A DNA stretch of 40,828 bases from positions 1 to 40,828 of the forward strand of contig JAFGRW010000023.1 of assembly GCA_016934935.1 (NCBI GenBank), given 5' to 3'. Source of the DNA: Spirochaetota bacterium (GTDB lineage Bacteria; Spirochaetota; UBA4802; JAFGJZ01). Position numbers and translations under genes: made by a program. Below, one piece after another: positions 28,797-38,327 of this stretch (the first letter of the stretch is position 1; the number at the start of each line of letters is the position of its first letter). Under the pieces are notes generated by a model, which saw only the letters and a list, made by a program, of their open reading frames with translations, did not search any database and was not told where the DNA came from.

Positions 28797-30004
28797 AAAT
28801 TCGACTTCCAAAAGCCTACATTTTGATTATTACCGTTTTATCACTGCTTTTTTTTATAACAGTTTTTTTTGCTCCTGTTGAACAAGACTGGAGCGATGAT
28901 TTTACTTATTCTCAAAAAAAACCTTATGGCTGTTTTGCTCTTTACAAACTACTTACCGATAATGACCTAAATAATAGATTAAGTGTAATTTCAAAATCTG
29001 TATTCGATCATGATAAAGAGATATTTGCTAATAAGAATAAAGAATACAATCGTATATTCATCACAGCTAATGCAAACTTTGATCAGTACGAATCGGAAAC
29101 TGTACTCGCAGAAATATATAAAGGAGCCACTTTTTTTATAGCCGCGGATTATTTCACAAGCTCAAAGATACCCGACAGAATGGGATTCGAACTGACGCAA
29201 CTACTCTTCTATAATCGCACAATTGAGATATATCACAATAATGATGATTCTGCTTATAAATTTAAAAAAGGAATCAAGGGCTCATATATAAGCAAATATA
29301 ATCCAAATACTTCGACGGTTATTGCAACAACCATTGATACGGAGCAAAAAGAGCCTGTAGCAATTTCAATAAAGTACGGCAAAGGTGAGTTGATATTATG
29401 CTCGACTCCTCGAATATTCACCAACTATCACCTTAAAGAGAACTATCGACTGGCCTTTCTTCTATTAGGAAGGCTATCTGTAAAAACAACCTATTGGGAT
29501 GAGTACTACAAACCCGGCAATGTGCGACAAGAAAATATTCTCAGTTTTATAGATTCTGATACGATGTTATCATTTTCATTTTACGGCATTCTTGTTATCG
29601 TGATAATATTTGCTTTGTTCGGTGCTAAAAGAAGAGAACGCGCTATACCGGTTATATTACCTCTAAAAAACAGCTCACTGAGTTTTGCTAAATCAATGGC
29701 TGCCCTGTATCTTACACAAGGTTCTAATATACAAATCGCGAGAAAAATTGTACAAAACTTCTATTCTCATTTTTATTCACAATTACCATATGCCGATACA
29801 AACAGCATCAAGAAACACGACCGCCAAAATATTTCCGCTTTATGCTCGCAGCTGAGCGGCATGAGTACCGAGAGCTGCTACAAAAAGATTTGTTTTATTG
29901 ACAGTATCGAAAAAAGTAAAAATATAAACAGTAAAGAACTTATTTTTCTTTATAAAACTATTATAAAACTGCTTGGAAAGGAGAAAAAAAGTGCCGGCAA
30001 ATAA
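28793..30004 (+). CDS. DUF4350-like membrane-anchored protein
   Basis: The 403-residue protein has an N-terminal membrane segment (residues about 7-24), then the DUF4350 opening DDFTYSQKKPYGCFALYKLLTD. A Rossmann-like domain follows (IFITANANFDQYE, ATFFIAADYF, YGKGELILCSTPRIFTNYHL). A second membrane segment near residue 260-280 leads to a C-terminal cytoplasmic part. I chose the ATG at 28793 because it overlaps the upstream stop (ATGA). An in-frame ATG at 28766 would add nine residues inside the previous gene. Its end overlaps the MoxR gene by 14 bases. The function is unknown. Confidence 0.75.
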   Translation: MKIRLPKAYILIITVLSLLFFITVFFAPVEQDWSDDFTYSQKKPYGCFALYKLLTDNDLNNRLSVISKSVFDHDKEIFANKNKEYNRIFITANANFDQYESETVLAEIYKGATFFIAADYFTSSKIPDRMGFELTQLLFYNRTIEIYHNNDDSAYKFKKGIKGSYISKYNPNTSTVIATTIDTEQKEPVAISIKYGKGELILCSTPRIFTNYHLKENYRLAFLLLGRLSVKTTYWDEYYKPGNVRQENILSFIDSDTMLSFSFYGILVIVIIFALFGAKRRERAIPVILPLKNSSLSFAKSMAALYLTQGSNIQIARKIVQNFYSHFYSQLPYADTNSIKKHDRQNISALCSQLSGMSTESCYKKICFIDSIEKSKNINSKELIFLYKTIIKLLGKEKKSAGK

Positions 30005-30965
30005 GACTGAAACAATTACAGCTGAAATGGCTTCGGAGCTGCTAATAAAAATCAAAAATAATATTGCAAAAGCAATTACCGGTCAAAGTGAATCGGTAGA
30101 CCTTATCTTAACCGCTATGATAGCCAAGGGGCACATACTGCTTGAAGGAGTACCCGGTGTAGCAAAAACCCTTCTTGCAAAAACTTTCGCCGCTTCACTT
30201 GGATTAACCTACTCGCGTATCCAGTTTACCCCTGATCTTATGCCAAGTGACATTACCGGTACGTCGGTTTTTAACCCAAAAAACCTTGAATTTACCTTTC
30301 AACACGGCCCTGTTTTCGCACAAACAGTTTTAATTGACGAGATAAACCGTTCACCCGCTAAAACACAGGCGGCACTTTTTGAGGCCATGCAAGAACAGCA
30401 GGTAACCGCCGATGGAAGCGAATACGCTTTACCCGAACCTTTTCTGGTTATAGCAACCCAGAACCCTATTGAATACGAAGGAACCTACCGTCTTCCTGAA
30501 GCACAACTTGACCGTTTTCTGTTTAAAATAGTAGTTGGTTATCCATCACTTGATGAAGAGACTACTATTCTAAGAAATTCGCATGATCGCGGATTCACCA
30601 AAGCAGAAAAAGATATAAGTTCTGTTATTTCGGAATCCGAAATAAGACAGATCCGCTCTCTTGCAGAAAAGTCTGTGGTATCAGAAAAACTAATCGAATA
30701 TACTGCTCAGATAATACAGGCTACACGGTCTGAAAGCAAGCTCTACCTTGGAGCTTCTCCACGAGCCGGTGTCGCTCTACTAAACGGAGCAAAATCCTAT
30801 GCCGTAATTCAGGGCCGCGATTATGTGTTACCCGAAGATATTCAAACCATTCTTTTGCCAACTCTTGCGCACCGTGTGGTATTGTCACCAGAGACCGAGA
30901 TGGAGGGACAAACAATAGAGGATGTTCTTTCTATAATACTGAAAAGAATACCGGTACCAAGATGA
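29991..30965 (+). CDS. MoxR-family AAA+ ATPase
   Basis: The 324-residue AAA+ protein has Walker A GVPGVAKT (53-60), Walker B LIDEINR (D116, E117), sensor IATQNPIEYEGTYRLPEAQLDRF and a C-terminal lid with GASPRAGVALLNGAK. MoxR ATPases are thought to act as chaperones for partner proteins with von Willebrand A domains. The DUF58 gene right after it is the usual partner. The start is GTG at 29991, seven bases after AAGGAG (29978-29983). It lies 14 bases inside the previous gene. Its stop overlaps the DUF58 start (ATGA). Confidence 0.92.
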   Translation: MPANKTETITAEMASELLIKIKNNIAKAITGQSESVDLILTAMIAKGHILLEGVPGVAKTLLAKTFAASLGLTYSRIQFTPDLMPSDITGTSVFNPKNLEFTFQHGPVFAQTVLIDEINRSPAKTQAALFEAMQEQQVTADGSEYALPEPFLVIATQNPIEYEGTYRLPEAQLDRFLFKIVVGYPSLDEETTILRNSHDRGFTKAEKDISSVISESEIRQIRSLAEKSVVSEKLIEYTAQIIQATRSESKLYLGASPRAGVALLNGAKSYAVIQGRDYVLPEDIQTILLPTLAHRVVLSPETEMEGQTIEDVLSIILKRIPVPR

Positions 30966-32305
30966 GAAATCTAATTAGTATTATTAGAAATATATATCTG
31001 GAACATAATTTTTTTATAGCAGCATTTGCACTACCCGCTATGGCTTTTGCAGTTTTTTATTTTGAAAATCTTTTATCAGTTTTTATTATATGTGTGTCCC
31101 TTTTCCTGGGTATAACTGTATTTGAACTTTTTTTTGTTTTAATATCATCTAAAAAAATATCAGCACGCCGTATCCTGGCAAGTCGTTTGTCTAACGGCGA
31201 TGACAACCGGGTTACAGTCGAAATCAGATCAGATAGCAAACACTCTCTTGTTCTGCGATGTATTGACGAGCTACCTTACCAGCTTCAAGTCCGGGACTGG
31301 TATTTTGATACACGGGTAAAGCCAAACAGTGTTGAAGCCTGGGACTACAAAATACATCCCCGGAAAAGGGGGCTTTATGCTTTTGGATCACTTCACATTT
31401 ATGTAAAATCTTTTTTCCGCTTTATATCTTACCGTGTTTCTTTTGAAACAGATCAAAAAGTAAAAGTTTACCCTTCAATTATTGCGCTGAAAGAGTACGA
31501 TTTCTATGCCTGCAGCCACAAACTGCCTGAACCCGGGTTAAAACGGATTCGCAGAAGCGCGGTGACACACGAATTTGACGCTTTACGCAACTATCGTTAC
31601 GGAGACGAGTTCAGATCTGTAAACTGGAAGGCAACAGCTCGAAAAGGTCACCTTATTGTCAATAACTACGTTGAAGATCGTTCTCAGCAGATATACATGG
31701 TTCTTGACACCGGAAGATCGATGCAAATGCCCTTTGAAAAGATGAGCCTTGTTGATCATGCTGTAAATTCGGCACTTATTCTTTCAAATGTTGCAATCAG
31801 GCGACAAGATAAAGCCGGGCTTATCACTTTATCGCCAACTGAATGCTCAATAGTTAAAGCCGATAATCGCTCAAATCAGTTATACACAATTCTTGAAAAC
31901 CTTTATAAAACCGAAAGCAGCAATTATGAAGTAAATTACGAGCTCTTGTACAAAACGGTTAACAATTATATTCATCATAGAAGCCTACTGATTCTGTACA
32001 CCAATTTTGAAACTGTTCATGCCATGAAAAGAGTACTGCCAATTCTGAAACTGCTATCTAAGCGACATCTTCTTCTATGTGTAATATTCCGTAACCCCAT
32101 TCTTGAAAAAAAAATATTTATTCAGGCAAAGACTATCAGCGATATATATCTCTCAGCTGCCGCTTCCGATATTACTGATAACAAAAAAATCATTTATAAA
32201 GAGCTTTTACAAAACGGAATACAATCAATTTACGTTAATCATAGAAGCCTTACAGTGCAATTGATAAATAAATATCTGGAACTTAAAGCAGGAGGAGTTT
32301 TATAA
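30962..32305 (+). CDS. DUF58 protein (vWA-like), MoxR partner
   Basis: The 447-residue protein has two N-terminal membrane segments (about 15-60) and a beta-rich part ending in KIHPRKRGLYAFGSLHIYVKS. The DUF58 signature follows: FDALRNYRYGDEFRSVNWKATARKG. After it comes a von Willebrand A-like fold starting MVLDTGRSM near residue 246, whose DxGxS is a metal-site motif. It probably works with the MoxR ATPase as its client or adaptor at the membrane. Overlaps of 4 bases upstream and 1 base downstream (TAATG) place it firmly in the cluster. Confidence 0.9.
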   Translation: MRNLISIIRNIYLEHNFFIAAFALPAMAFAVFYFENLLSVFIICVSLFLGITVFELFFVLISSKKISARRILASRLSNGDDNRVTVEIRSDSKHSLVLRCIDELPYQLQVRDWYFDTRVKPNSVEAWDYKIHPRKRGLYAFGSLHIYVKSFFRFISYRVSFETDQKVKVYPSIIALKEYDFYACSHKLPEPGLKRIRRSAVTHEFDALRNYRYGDEFRSVNWKATARKGHLIVNNYVEDRSQQIYMVLDTGRSMQMPFEKMSLVDHAVNSALILSNVAIRRQDKAGLITLSPTECSIVKADNRSNQLYTILENLYKTESSNYEVNYELLYKTVNNYIHHRSLLILYTNFETVHAMKRVLPILKLLSKRHLLLCVIFRNPILEKKIFIQAKTISDIYLSAAASDITDNKKIIYKELLQNGIQSIYVNHRSLTVQLINKYLELKAGGVL

Positions 32306-33054
32306 TGCGTACAATCAACATAACCACAGTCCATAATGTAAACATAACCTACAAGGCTGCGCCCCTGGGTTCACGAATATTGGCATGGGGTATCGATTCT
32401 GCCTTATTAATGTTTACCGGAATATTCATCATGGTTTTATTATTAATAACTTCAGAATTAAATTTTGACAAAATCAATTTTAATAGGCCATCCACTCTTC
32501 TTCCGCTTTTTTTCATAGCCTTACCGCTTATGCTGTACAATTTGCTTTGTGAAATAGGAATGAAGGGACAGACCATTGGCAAGAATATAATGAAGATTCG
32601 CGTTATATCCCTGGATGGATCGCCTCTATCAATTGGTCAATGCCTAATACGCTGGACCATGAGAATAATTGACCTGCATATTTCAAGCGGATTACCTGCA
32701 ATTCTTACAATCGCTTTTAAAGAGAGCGGGCAACGCATTGGCGATATTGCAGCTAAGACAGCAGTAATTGAAGATCTTCCGGCTAAAGCTCCTGTTACAG
32801 CGGGTAGTACTTTCAAGCCTGGTATTCTTGAAACGCCATGTCTTACTTCGACTGAGAGTTCTACAATACAGAAGATCATTACTTTTGTATCAAACGGCGG
32901 GAACAGGACTGTAGCAGAAGATTATGCAAAACAGATACGGGATATTATTGTTGATAGATATTCACTTCAAGAGCGGTCTGCCGAGTTTGGAGACAAAAGC
33001 ATTGATTTCATAGAGACTGTGCTAAGGGACCACACAGGTCTTTCGGCAGACTAA
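32305..33054 (+). CDS. RDD-family membrane protein with cytoplasmic tail
   Basis: The 249-residue protein has an RDD domain at about 1-160: YKAAPLGSRILAWGIDSALL at the first helix, MKGQTIGKNIMKIRVI in the loop and GQRIGDIAAKTAVIED at the end. A helical tail of about 85 residues of unknown role follows. GGAGGAG lies just ahead of the ATG. It is the last gene of the overlapping membrane cluster and converges with the GGDEF gene after 29 bases, with no clear terminator. Confidence 0.85.
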   Translation: MRTINITTVHNVNITYKAAPLGSRILAWGIDSALLMFTGIFIMVLLLITSELNFDKINFNRPSTLLPLFFIALPLMLYNLLCEIGMKGQTIGKNIMKIRVISLDGSPLSIGQCLIRWTMRIIDLHISSGLPAILTIAFKESGQRIGDIAAKTAVIEDLPAKAPVTAGSTFKPGILETPCLTSTESSTIQKIITFVSNGGNRTVAEDYAKQIRDIIVDRYSLQERSAEFGDKSIDFIETVLRDHTGLSAD

Positions 33055-33083
33055 CCCTATTACTTTTAATCAAACTTAAGCGG

Positions 33084-33971
33084 TTATATGACTATCTGGT
33101 TGCGACCAAGACGCTTTGCCTCGTATAACCGCTGATCTGATAATTTCAGAATTTCATGGTAAACACTTTTCCGGCTTTCGATTTCGCACAAATCGGCTAT
33201 ACCAGCACTAAACGATAGACTAATATCATTTCCTTCAAAGATAAAAGCTCTCTTTTCGACATCGGCACGAAGACGCTCCATTATCGAATAAGAGCAATCT
33301 TTGCAGCAGTCAACGAAAGCAATAATAAACTCCTCTCCTCCAAACCTTCCCATAAGATCATATTTTCTAAGGCTCTCTGATATCTGGCTGGCAAAGGTCT
33401 GCAAAACATAGTCACCGGCAAGATGAGAAAAATTATCGTTAATTTCCTTGAAATTATCAAGATCAATCATCGCAATAGAGAGTTTCATATTTTTACGATT
33501 ACAGAAATTAATCTTCTGCTCTACAAGGTGTTTGAAATATCGGCGATTATAAACCGCTGTTAACGGGTCAAGAGAGGCATCAGAACGCAGCTTGTTTTCA
33601 CGCTCAATACGCTCCAGCTGGTTTTCCACACGGGCGATAAGCTCTATTGAATCAAACGGTTTTTTGATATAATCATACCCCCCCGAATCGAAACCCTCTT
33701 TAACAGATGATCCTTCGGTCCGCGCGCTTACAAAAATAATACCTACATCCTGATTTCTAAACTCTGTATGTAAATCTCTTGCGGCCTCGAAACCGTTTAC
33801 TTCAGGCAGCATAACATCAAGGAGTATCAGATCAGGAAGGCCGTTCTCCTTAATAATATTGTACATCGATTTTATATCTTCCGCGGTAAACAATGTGTAT
33901 TTTTTTAACACAGAACATATAAGGGTCCGGTTTACCGGGTCATCGTCTACAACAATAATCTTTTTGTTCAT
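33084..33971 (-). CDS. Response regulator with diguanylate cyclase (GGDEF) output
   Basis: The 295-residue protein has a receiver domain (1-125) with the acidic pair D9/D10, phospho-acceptor D52 in LLLDVMLPEVNG and K104. After a short coiled linker comes a GGDEF domain (134-295). The active-site motif is GGEEF (211-215), an accepted active variant, and the inhibitory I-site RKYD (202-205) is intact. It should make cyclic di-GMP with product inhibition when its receiver is phosphorylated. The cognate kinase is not in the window. It stands alone between the RDD gene and lysA. Confidence 0.93.
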   Translation of the reverse strand: MNKKIIVVDDDPVNRTLICSVLKKYTLFTAEDIKSMYNIIKENGLPDLILLDVMLPEVNGFEAARDLHTEFRNQDVGIIFVSARTEGSSVKEGFDSGGYDYIKKPFDSIELIARVENQLERIERENKLRSDASLDPLTAVYNRRYFKHLVEQKINFCNRKNMKLSIAMIDLDNFKEINDNFSHLAGDYVLQTFASQISESLRKYDLMGRFGGEEFIIAFVDCCKDCSYSIMERLRADVEKRAFIFEGNDISLSFSAGIADLCEIESRKSVYHEILKLSDQRLYEAKRLGRNQIVI

Positions 33972-34058
33972 TATTACATCCGTTTAGAATTAAATCGGCT
34001 CAAGACTCATACATAGTATCGGCAAAAACTGCAATTAAACTGATACAGTTAAAGTATC

Positions 34059-35315
34059 TTATAACTCAAAATTTCTCATCAGATCCTCAAGAGTGTCTCT
34101 TCTACGGATCAATTTGTCACTGCCGTCGGGTGAAATTAATACCTCGGCAGGCTTTAACCTGTTATTATAGTTGGAACTCATGCAAAAACCGTAAGCCCCC
34201 GCGTCAAGAACCGCGATAATATCATCTTCAACGATTTTAGGAAGCTCCCTGTCGTTCGCGAGGATATCTCCAGTTTCACAGATATTACCCACTATTTTTA
34301 CACAATCTTTTGAGATATCGACACTGCCCTTTTCACGGAAAATCTCTATTTCATGATGAGAATCATACATAACCGGGCGCTTAAGCACATTAAAACCGAT
34401 ATCGGTTCCGATATAACGTGATCCGTAGTTTTCTTTAACAGAGTGTACCCTGCCCAGAATTATGCCGCATTCTGCCGCGATATAACGTCCGGGTTCAATT
34501 TTAATTTTTATCTCGCGGCCATAAGCTTTGATAAACCTGTCAATATTCTGCTTAAGCAGACGTCCAGTTTCGGAAAGATCAAGACGTTTCTGCCCTTCAG
34601 ACTTACGATAAGGTATACCAAAGCCTCCACCAAAATCGACAAACTCAAGTGACTCAAAATTAGACGCAATCGAAAGAATGGAATCTGTACTCTTCACATA
34701 GGCATCCGATTCCATAAAAAGTGAGCCAATATGCTGATTCACTCCGGCAACTGTCAGATCATGTTTCTTGACTATCTCTTTGACTTGGGACATCATCTCG
34801 GGAGCAATACCAAATTTGGTCTTTTTACCTGCAGTAACAACTTTTTCATGATGTCCAGCACCCACGCCCGGATTAAACCTGAGAGCGACCTTTGTTCCTG
34901 GAAAGTTCCGGCCATAAAGATCCAGTTGAGATAAGGAATCGATACTGACCATTATCCCCCGGTCTACGGCAAAACGCATCTCATCGGCGGAGACATTATT
35001 GCTTATATACAGGATTCTATCGGCAGTAAATCCCGCGGCAAGTTCAGCATGAATTTCACCCGGGCTCATAGCATCCACAGACAAACCCTCTTCGTTAACA
35101 ATTTTAAGAAGCTCAAGATTGCTGTTGGCCTTTGCAGAATAGTTAACAGAAAAATTTTTATAGTCGACCAAACCTTTCATTTCCCGACAGCGTTCTCGCA
35201 GAATATTTTCGTTATACACATAAAGAGGTGTGCCGTATTTTTCTGCCAGTTGAACAGGAGTTGACTCTTTGAAAAAATCCATTTTATCGGTTACAGGAGT
35301 ATGTACTTTTGTCAT
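34059..35315 (-). CDS. lysA: Diaminopimelate decarboxylase
   Basis: This is the last enzyme of lysine synthesis, a PLP-dependent decarboxylase acting on meso-diaminopimelate. The 418-residue protein has the PLP lysine K62 in VNYSAKANSNLELL. The family blocks are GGGFGIPYRKSEGQ, IEPGRYIAAECGIILGRV, ICETGDILA (active-site Cys of the partner subunit) and DAGAYGFCMSSNYNNR. It follows thrC in the same direction after 89 bases that carry a 10-bp inverted repeat. Together with hom this links lysine to the threonine branch from aspartate. Confidence 0.95.
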   Translation of the reverse strand: MTKVHTPVTDKMDFFKESTPVQLAEKYGTPLYVYNENILRERCREMKGLVDYKNFSVNYSAKANSNLELLKIVNEEGLSVDAMSPGEIHAELAAGFTADRILYISNNVSADEMRFAVDRGIMVSIDSLSQLDLYGRNFPGTKVALRFNPGVGAGHHEKVVTAGKKTKFGIAPEMMSQVKEIVKKHDLTVAGVNQHIGSLFMESDAYVKSTDSILSIASNFESLEFVDFGGGFGIPYRKSEGQKRLDLSETGRLLKQNIDRFIKAYGREIKIKIEPGRYIAAECGIILGRVHSVKENYGSRYIGTDIGFNVLKRPVMYDSHHEIEIFREKGSVDISKDCVKIVGNICETGDILANDRELPKIVEDDIIAVLDAGAYGFCMSSNYNNRLKPAEVLISPDGSDKLIRRRDTLEDLMRNFEL

Positions 35316-35348
35316 AATATATTCCTTACTATTTTAATATTTATCCGG

Positions 35349-35396
35349 CAGGTATCTTAAAATTATCGTAAGGCTAACAAGCAATCAAGATACCTG
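35349..35396 (-). repeat. 10-bp inverted repeat between thrC and lysA
   Basis: CAGGTATCTT (35349-35358) and AAGATACCTG (35387-35396) are perfectly complementary with 28 bases between them. No T-run follows on the minus strand, so it is not a standard terminator. It may be an RNA stem that tunes read-through into lysA, or an operator. Confidence 0.6.
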
Positions 35397-35404
35397 TAAA
35401 AATT

Positions 35405-36736
35405 TCATTTTAATTTTTTTATTTCTTCTTCAAGTACTTTCAAAACCAGATCGCTATCGGCAGCAAGCTCTATCGGTTTATTGGCATGAGAACAGTTTAT
35501 ACCGCTAATTGTTTCTTCATGATAACCTACTTTAAACTCGGAAAACTTCAAACCATGCGCGGTAGATATTATAACCACTCTCTCATCTGAAGCGATATCG
35601 CCCCGGGAGGCAAGTTTTGTAAAAACTGACAATGCAACACCTGTATGAGGGCAACTGTACATACCGGTTCTATCTGCCAAGGCCGCAGCCTCTGCAAGTT
35701 CCTCTTCGCTAGCCTGCTCTACTATTCCATTAAACTCTTTTAACGTGGCGATAGCCTTGTCTACTGAAACCGGGTCGCCTATCTGAATTGCCGAAGCAAG
35801 AGTCTTTTTCGCAGATATTGATGAAAAGCTTTCAAAACCATTTTTATAAGAAGTATAGAGCGGATTTGCATTCTGAGCCTGAGCAACAATAATTCTCGGC
35901 ATTTTGCTTATCATTCCAAGCTCTTTCATCTCTTTAAAGCCTTTTCCCAAAGCAGACACATTACCCAGATTACCACCGGGAATTATAATTGTATCAGGAA
36001 CTTCCATATCAAACTGCTGTACTATCTCGGGAGCTATTGTCTTTTGCCCCTCGACACGAAGGCTGTTCATGGAGTTGGCAAGATAAATTTCGTTGTTCCT
36101 GGTAACCTGTTGAACTATCTTCATACACCCGTCAAAATCGGTATCCAACGCTAAAACGATAGAGCCGTTTGACATGGGCTGAACCAGCTGCGCTGTTGTA
36201 ATTTTGTTGGCAGGAAGAAACACTATCGACGGAATTCCCGCATAAGCCGCATAGGCCGCAAGAGCAGCGGAAGTATCGCCGGTTGACGCGCAAGCGACAG
36301 CCTTGATATTTTTACCTTTTTTAATCATCTGGTTCACCATCGAAACAAGAACTGTCATACCAAGATCTTTAAACGATCCGGTGTGGGTATTTCCACACAT
36401 CTTGATCCAAAGATCCTTAACGCCGAACATCTGTCCGAAGCGTTTCGCATAGAACAGGTTACTGTTTCCTTCGTACATTGAAACAATGGAATCATCATCT
36501 ATTTCAGGAGCGACCAGCTCCTTGTAACGCCATACACCTGAACCATAAGGCCACTTTGTACTGCCCATTCTTGATGCAAAAAGTTTGTTCCACCCTTCTC
36601 CATTTAACTTTGCCTTAAGAGCTTCGGTATCGTGGGTTACCTGTAGAAGTGAACCACACTTGGGACAACGGTAAATAATATCAGTCAATGAGTATTGACC
36701 CTCACAGCCTTTTATACACTTAAAATAAGAGTTCAC
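35405..36736 (-). CDS. thrC: Threonine synthase
   Basis: Threonine synthase is a PLP enzyme that turns O-phosphohomoserine into threonine. The 443-residue protein begins with a zinc-ribbon-like segment, C7, C11, C24 and C27 (CIKGC then CPKC), seen in some threonine synthases. The PLP lysine is K123 in [13 protein letters not shown]. The phosphate-binding loop [15 protein letters not shown] and the [12 protein letters not shown] block are present. It lies 86 bases downstream of hom on the same strand, so hom, thrC and lysA probably form one unit. No leader peptide was found before hom. Confidence 0.95.
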   Translation of the reverse strand: MNSYFKCIKGCEGQYSLTDIIYRCPKCGSLLQVTHDTEALKAKLNGEGWNKLFASRMGSTKWPYGSGVWRYKELVAPEIDDDSIVSMYEGNSNLFYAKRFGQMFGVKDLWIKMCGNTHTGSFKDLGMTVLVSMVNQMIKKGKNIKAVACASTGDTSAALAAYAAYAGIPSIVFLPANKITTAQLVQPMSNGSIVLALDTDFDGCMKIVQQVTRNNEIYLANSMNSLRVEGQKTIAPEIVQQFDMEVPDTIIIPGGNLGNVSALGKGFKEMKELGMISKMPRIIVAQAQNANPLYTSYKNGFESFSSISAKKTLASAIQIGDPVSVDKAIATLKEFNGIVEQASEEELAEAAALADRTGMYSCPHTGVALSVFTKLASRGDIASDERVVIISTAHGLKFSEFKVGYHEETISGINCSHANKPIELAADSDLVLKVLEEEIKKLK

Positions 36737-36822
36737 GTTTATTAACCTCGGACAGCAATTTTATTTTTTACAAACAATAGAACTGTTTTATATTAAACAA
36801 TTTATTAATTCAGGAAATAGTA

Positions 36823-38103
36823 TCAACTCTCTTCGATTCTTATCATCATTACAGGTTCGGTTACAAAATCAAAACTGTTTATCTCTCTAACAGCTTTTTT
36901 TATATCGGCCTCACAGGCCTTGTGGGTAACGAAAAGAAGAGGCACAATATTATGACCTGTTTCATGCTGTTCAACGGAGCTTACAGATATATTATTTGCC
37001 GAAAACGCGTGAGCAACCTTTTCAAGAATACCTGGCCGGTCTTCAGTATTAATACGCAAATAAAACCTTGAGAATCGTTTTTCCGCACCAAGTATAACAG
37101 CATCTCCTTTTGTTAAAATAGCGCTTTCATATACTCCTTTTTTAACAGCTATCTGAACAATATCAGAAACAACTGCAGATGCCGTAGGCAAGGAACCTGC
37201 ACCCTTTCCATAAAGAAGAACTTCACCTGTCATATCCGCGTCAAAAACAACAGCATTATACTCATGGCTTACCGAGGCAATCAGGTGTGATTCCCGAATC
37301 ATGACAGGGTGTACCCGCACATCAACCTCACCATCAATTTCACGGGCAATTCCCAAAAGTTTAACCGCGTATCCCATGCGACGGGCAAACTCGGTATCCA
37401 GAGTCTTTATTTTTGTAATACCCTCTATCTCTATTGAACCGTACTCTATCTTTTTATTAAACGCAAGCATGGCCAAAAGACAAATCTTGTGGCCGGCATC
37501 AAAACCTTCGATATCGAATGTCGGGTCTGCTTCCGCAAAGCCTTCGGCCTGAGCCTCGGCCAGGGCATCGGCAAAAGATAATTCTGCAAGTTCCATACGT
37601 GTCAGGATGTAGTTGGTTGTTCCGTTAAGAATACCGAAAATATGGTTAACATTGTTAGCCACAAGACCGTTTTTCAGATCTTCGATACAGGGGATACCGC
37701 CACCTACTGCCGCCTCAAACCCCAGTTTGGCATCCTTACGATCGGCCAGTTCGAAGATTACCGAACCCTTTTCGGCCAAAAGCTTTTTGTTGGCAGTTAC
37801 AACGTTTTTACCTGCCGAAAGCGCAGCTTCGACAACGCTCTTTGCAGGTTCAAGACCGCCAATAAGCTCTACAATTGTATCTATATCTTTATCTTCAATC
37901 AGACTTTTCCAGTTATCCGTCACTTGAACATCAGATGAAACAGTCTTTTTCACCTCATCCATTCTTAAATCACATACAGTTTTAAGAACAAGACTGACTC
38001 CTGTTCGCTGCTCGATCAGTTTACCGTTGTTTTTAATAACATTGTAAACACCGCTTCCGACGGTTCCGAACCCCACAAGCCCGATATTAACTTTTTTTTT
38101 CAT
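36823..38103 (-). CDS. hom: Homoserine dehydrogenase
   Basis: This enzyme reduces aspartate semialdehyde to homoserine, the branch-point step for threonine and methionine. The 426-residue form has the NAD(P)-binding loop GFGTVGSGVYNVI, the catalytic/substrate blocks VVTANKKLLAEKG and GGGIPCIEDLKNGL, and EADPTFDIEGFDAGHK. A C-terminal ACT domain (about 345-420, opening YLRINTEDRPGILEKVAHAF) suggests feedback control, usually by threonine. The upstream GGGAG is nine bases before the ATG. It is the first gene of the hom-thrC-lysA unit. Confidence 0.96.
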   Translation of the reverse strand: MKKKVNIGLVGFGTVGSGVYNVIKNNGKLIEQRTGVSLVLKTVCDLRMDEVKKTVSSDVQVTDNWKSLIEDKDIDTIVELIGGLEPAKSVVEAALSAGKNVVTANKKLLAEKGSVIFELADRKDAKLGFEAAVGGGIPCIEDLKNGLVANNVNHIFGILNGTTNYILTRMELAELSFADALAEAQAEGFAEADPTFDIEGFDAGHKICLLAMLAFNKKIEYGSIEIEGITKIKTLDTEFARRMGYAVKLLGIAREIDGEVDVRVHPVMIRESHLIASVSHEYNAVVFDADMTGEVLLYGKGAGSLPTASAVVSDIVQIAVKKGVYESAILTKGDAVILGAEKRFSRFYLRINTEDRPGILEKVAHAFSANNISVSSVEQHETGHNIVPLLFVTHKACEADIKKAVREINSFDFVTEPVMMIRIEES

Positions 38104-38156
38104 ATATGTAACAGCTCCCTTTTTTTTGCCATAAAACCATAAAAACTCATGATACG

Positions 38157-38185
38157 ATTATAATACAGCTGTTTTTAGTCAAGAA
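38157..38185 (-). promoter_or_regulatory. Possible promoter of hom-thrC-lysA
   Basis: On the minus strand a perfect TATAAT (38162-38157) has TTCTTG 17 bases upstream (38185-38180). The -35 is poor. It lies about 54 bases before the hom start codon. A TTGACT (38182-38177) also overlaps, but with only a 14-base spacer. Confidence 0.4.
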
Positions 38186-38327
38186 AAGTTCTGTATATTT
38201 TCATCTCCCCGGATTGAGCTCACCACAACCAGGGTTTTTATGCCGGACACGAAATAGCATTATTATATTTATGCGTGAAGGTCATTTCCAAATAGAAGAT
38301 CAATGCTGATACTTCTTCTGATTTTAC

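Noticed and set aside
38104..38327. Leader peptide, T-box or riboswitch before hom
   Set aside because: No Thr/Ile-rich short ORF, no terminator pair and no T-box or riboswitch core sequence could be found.
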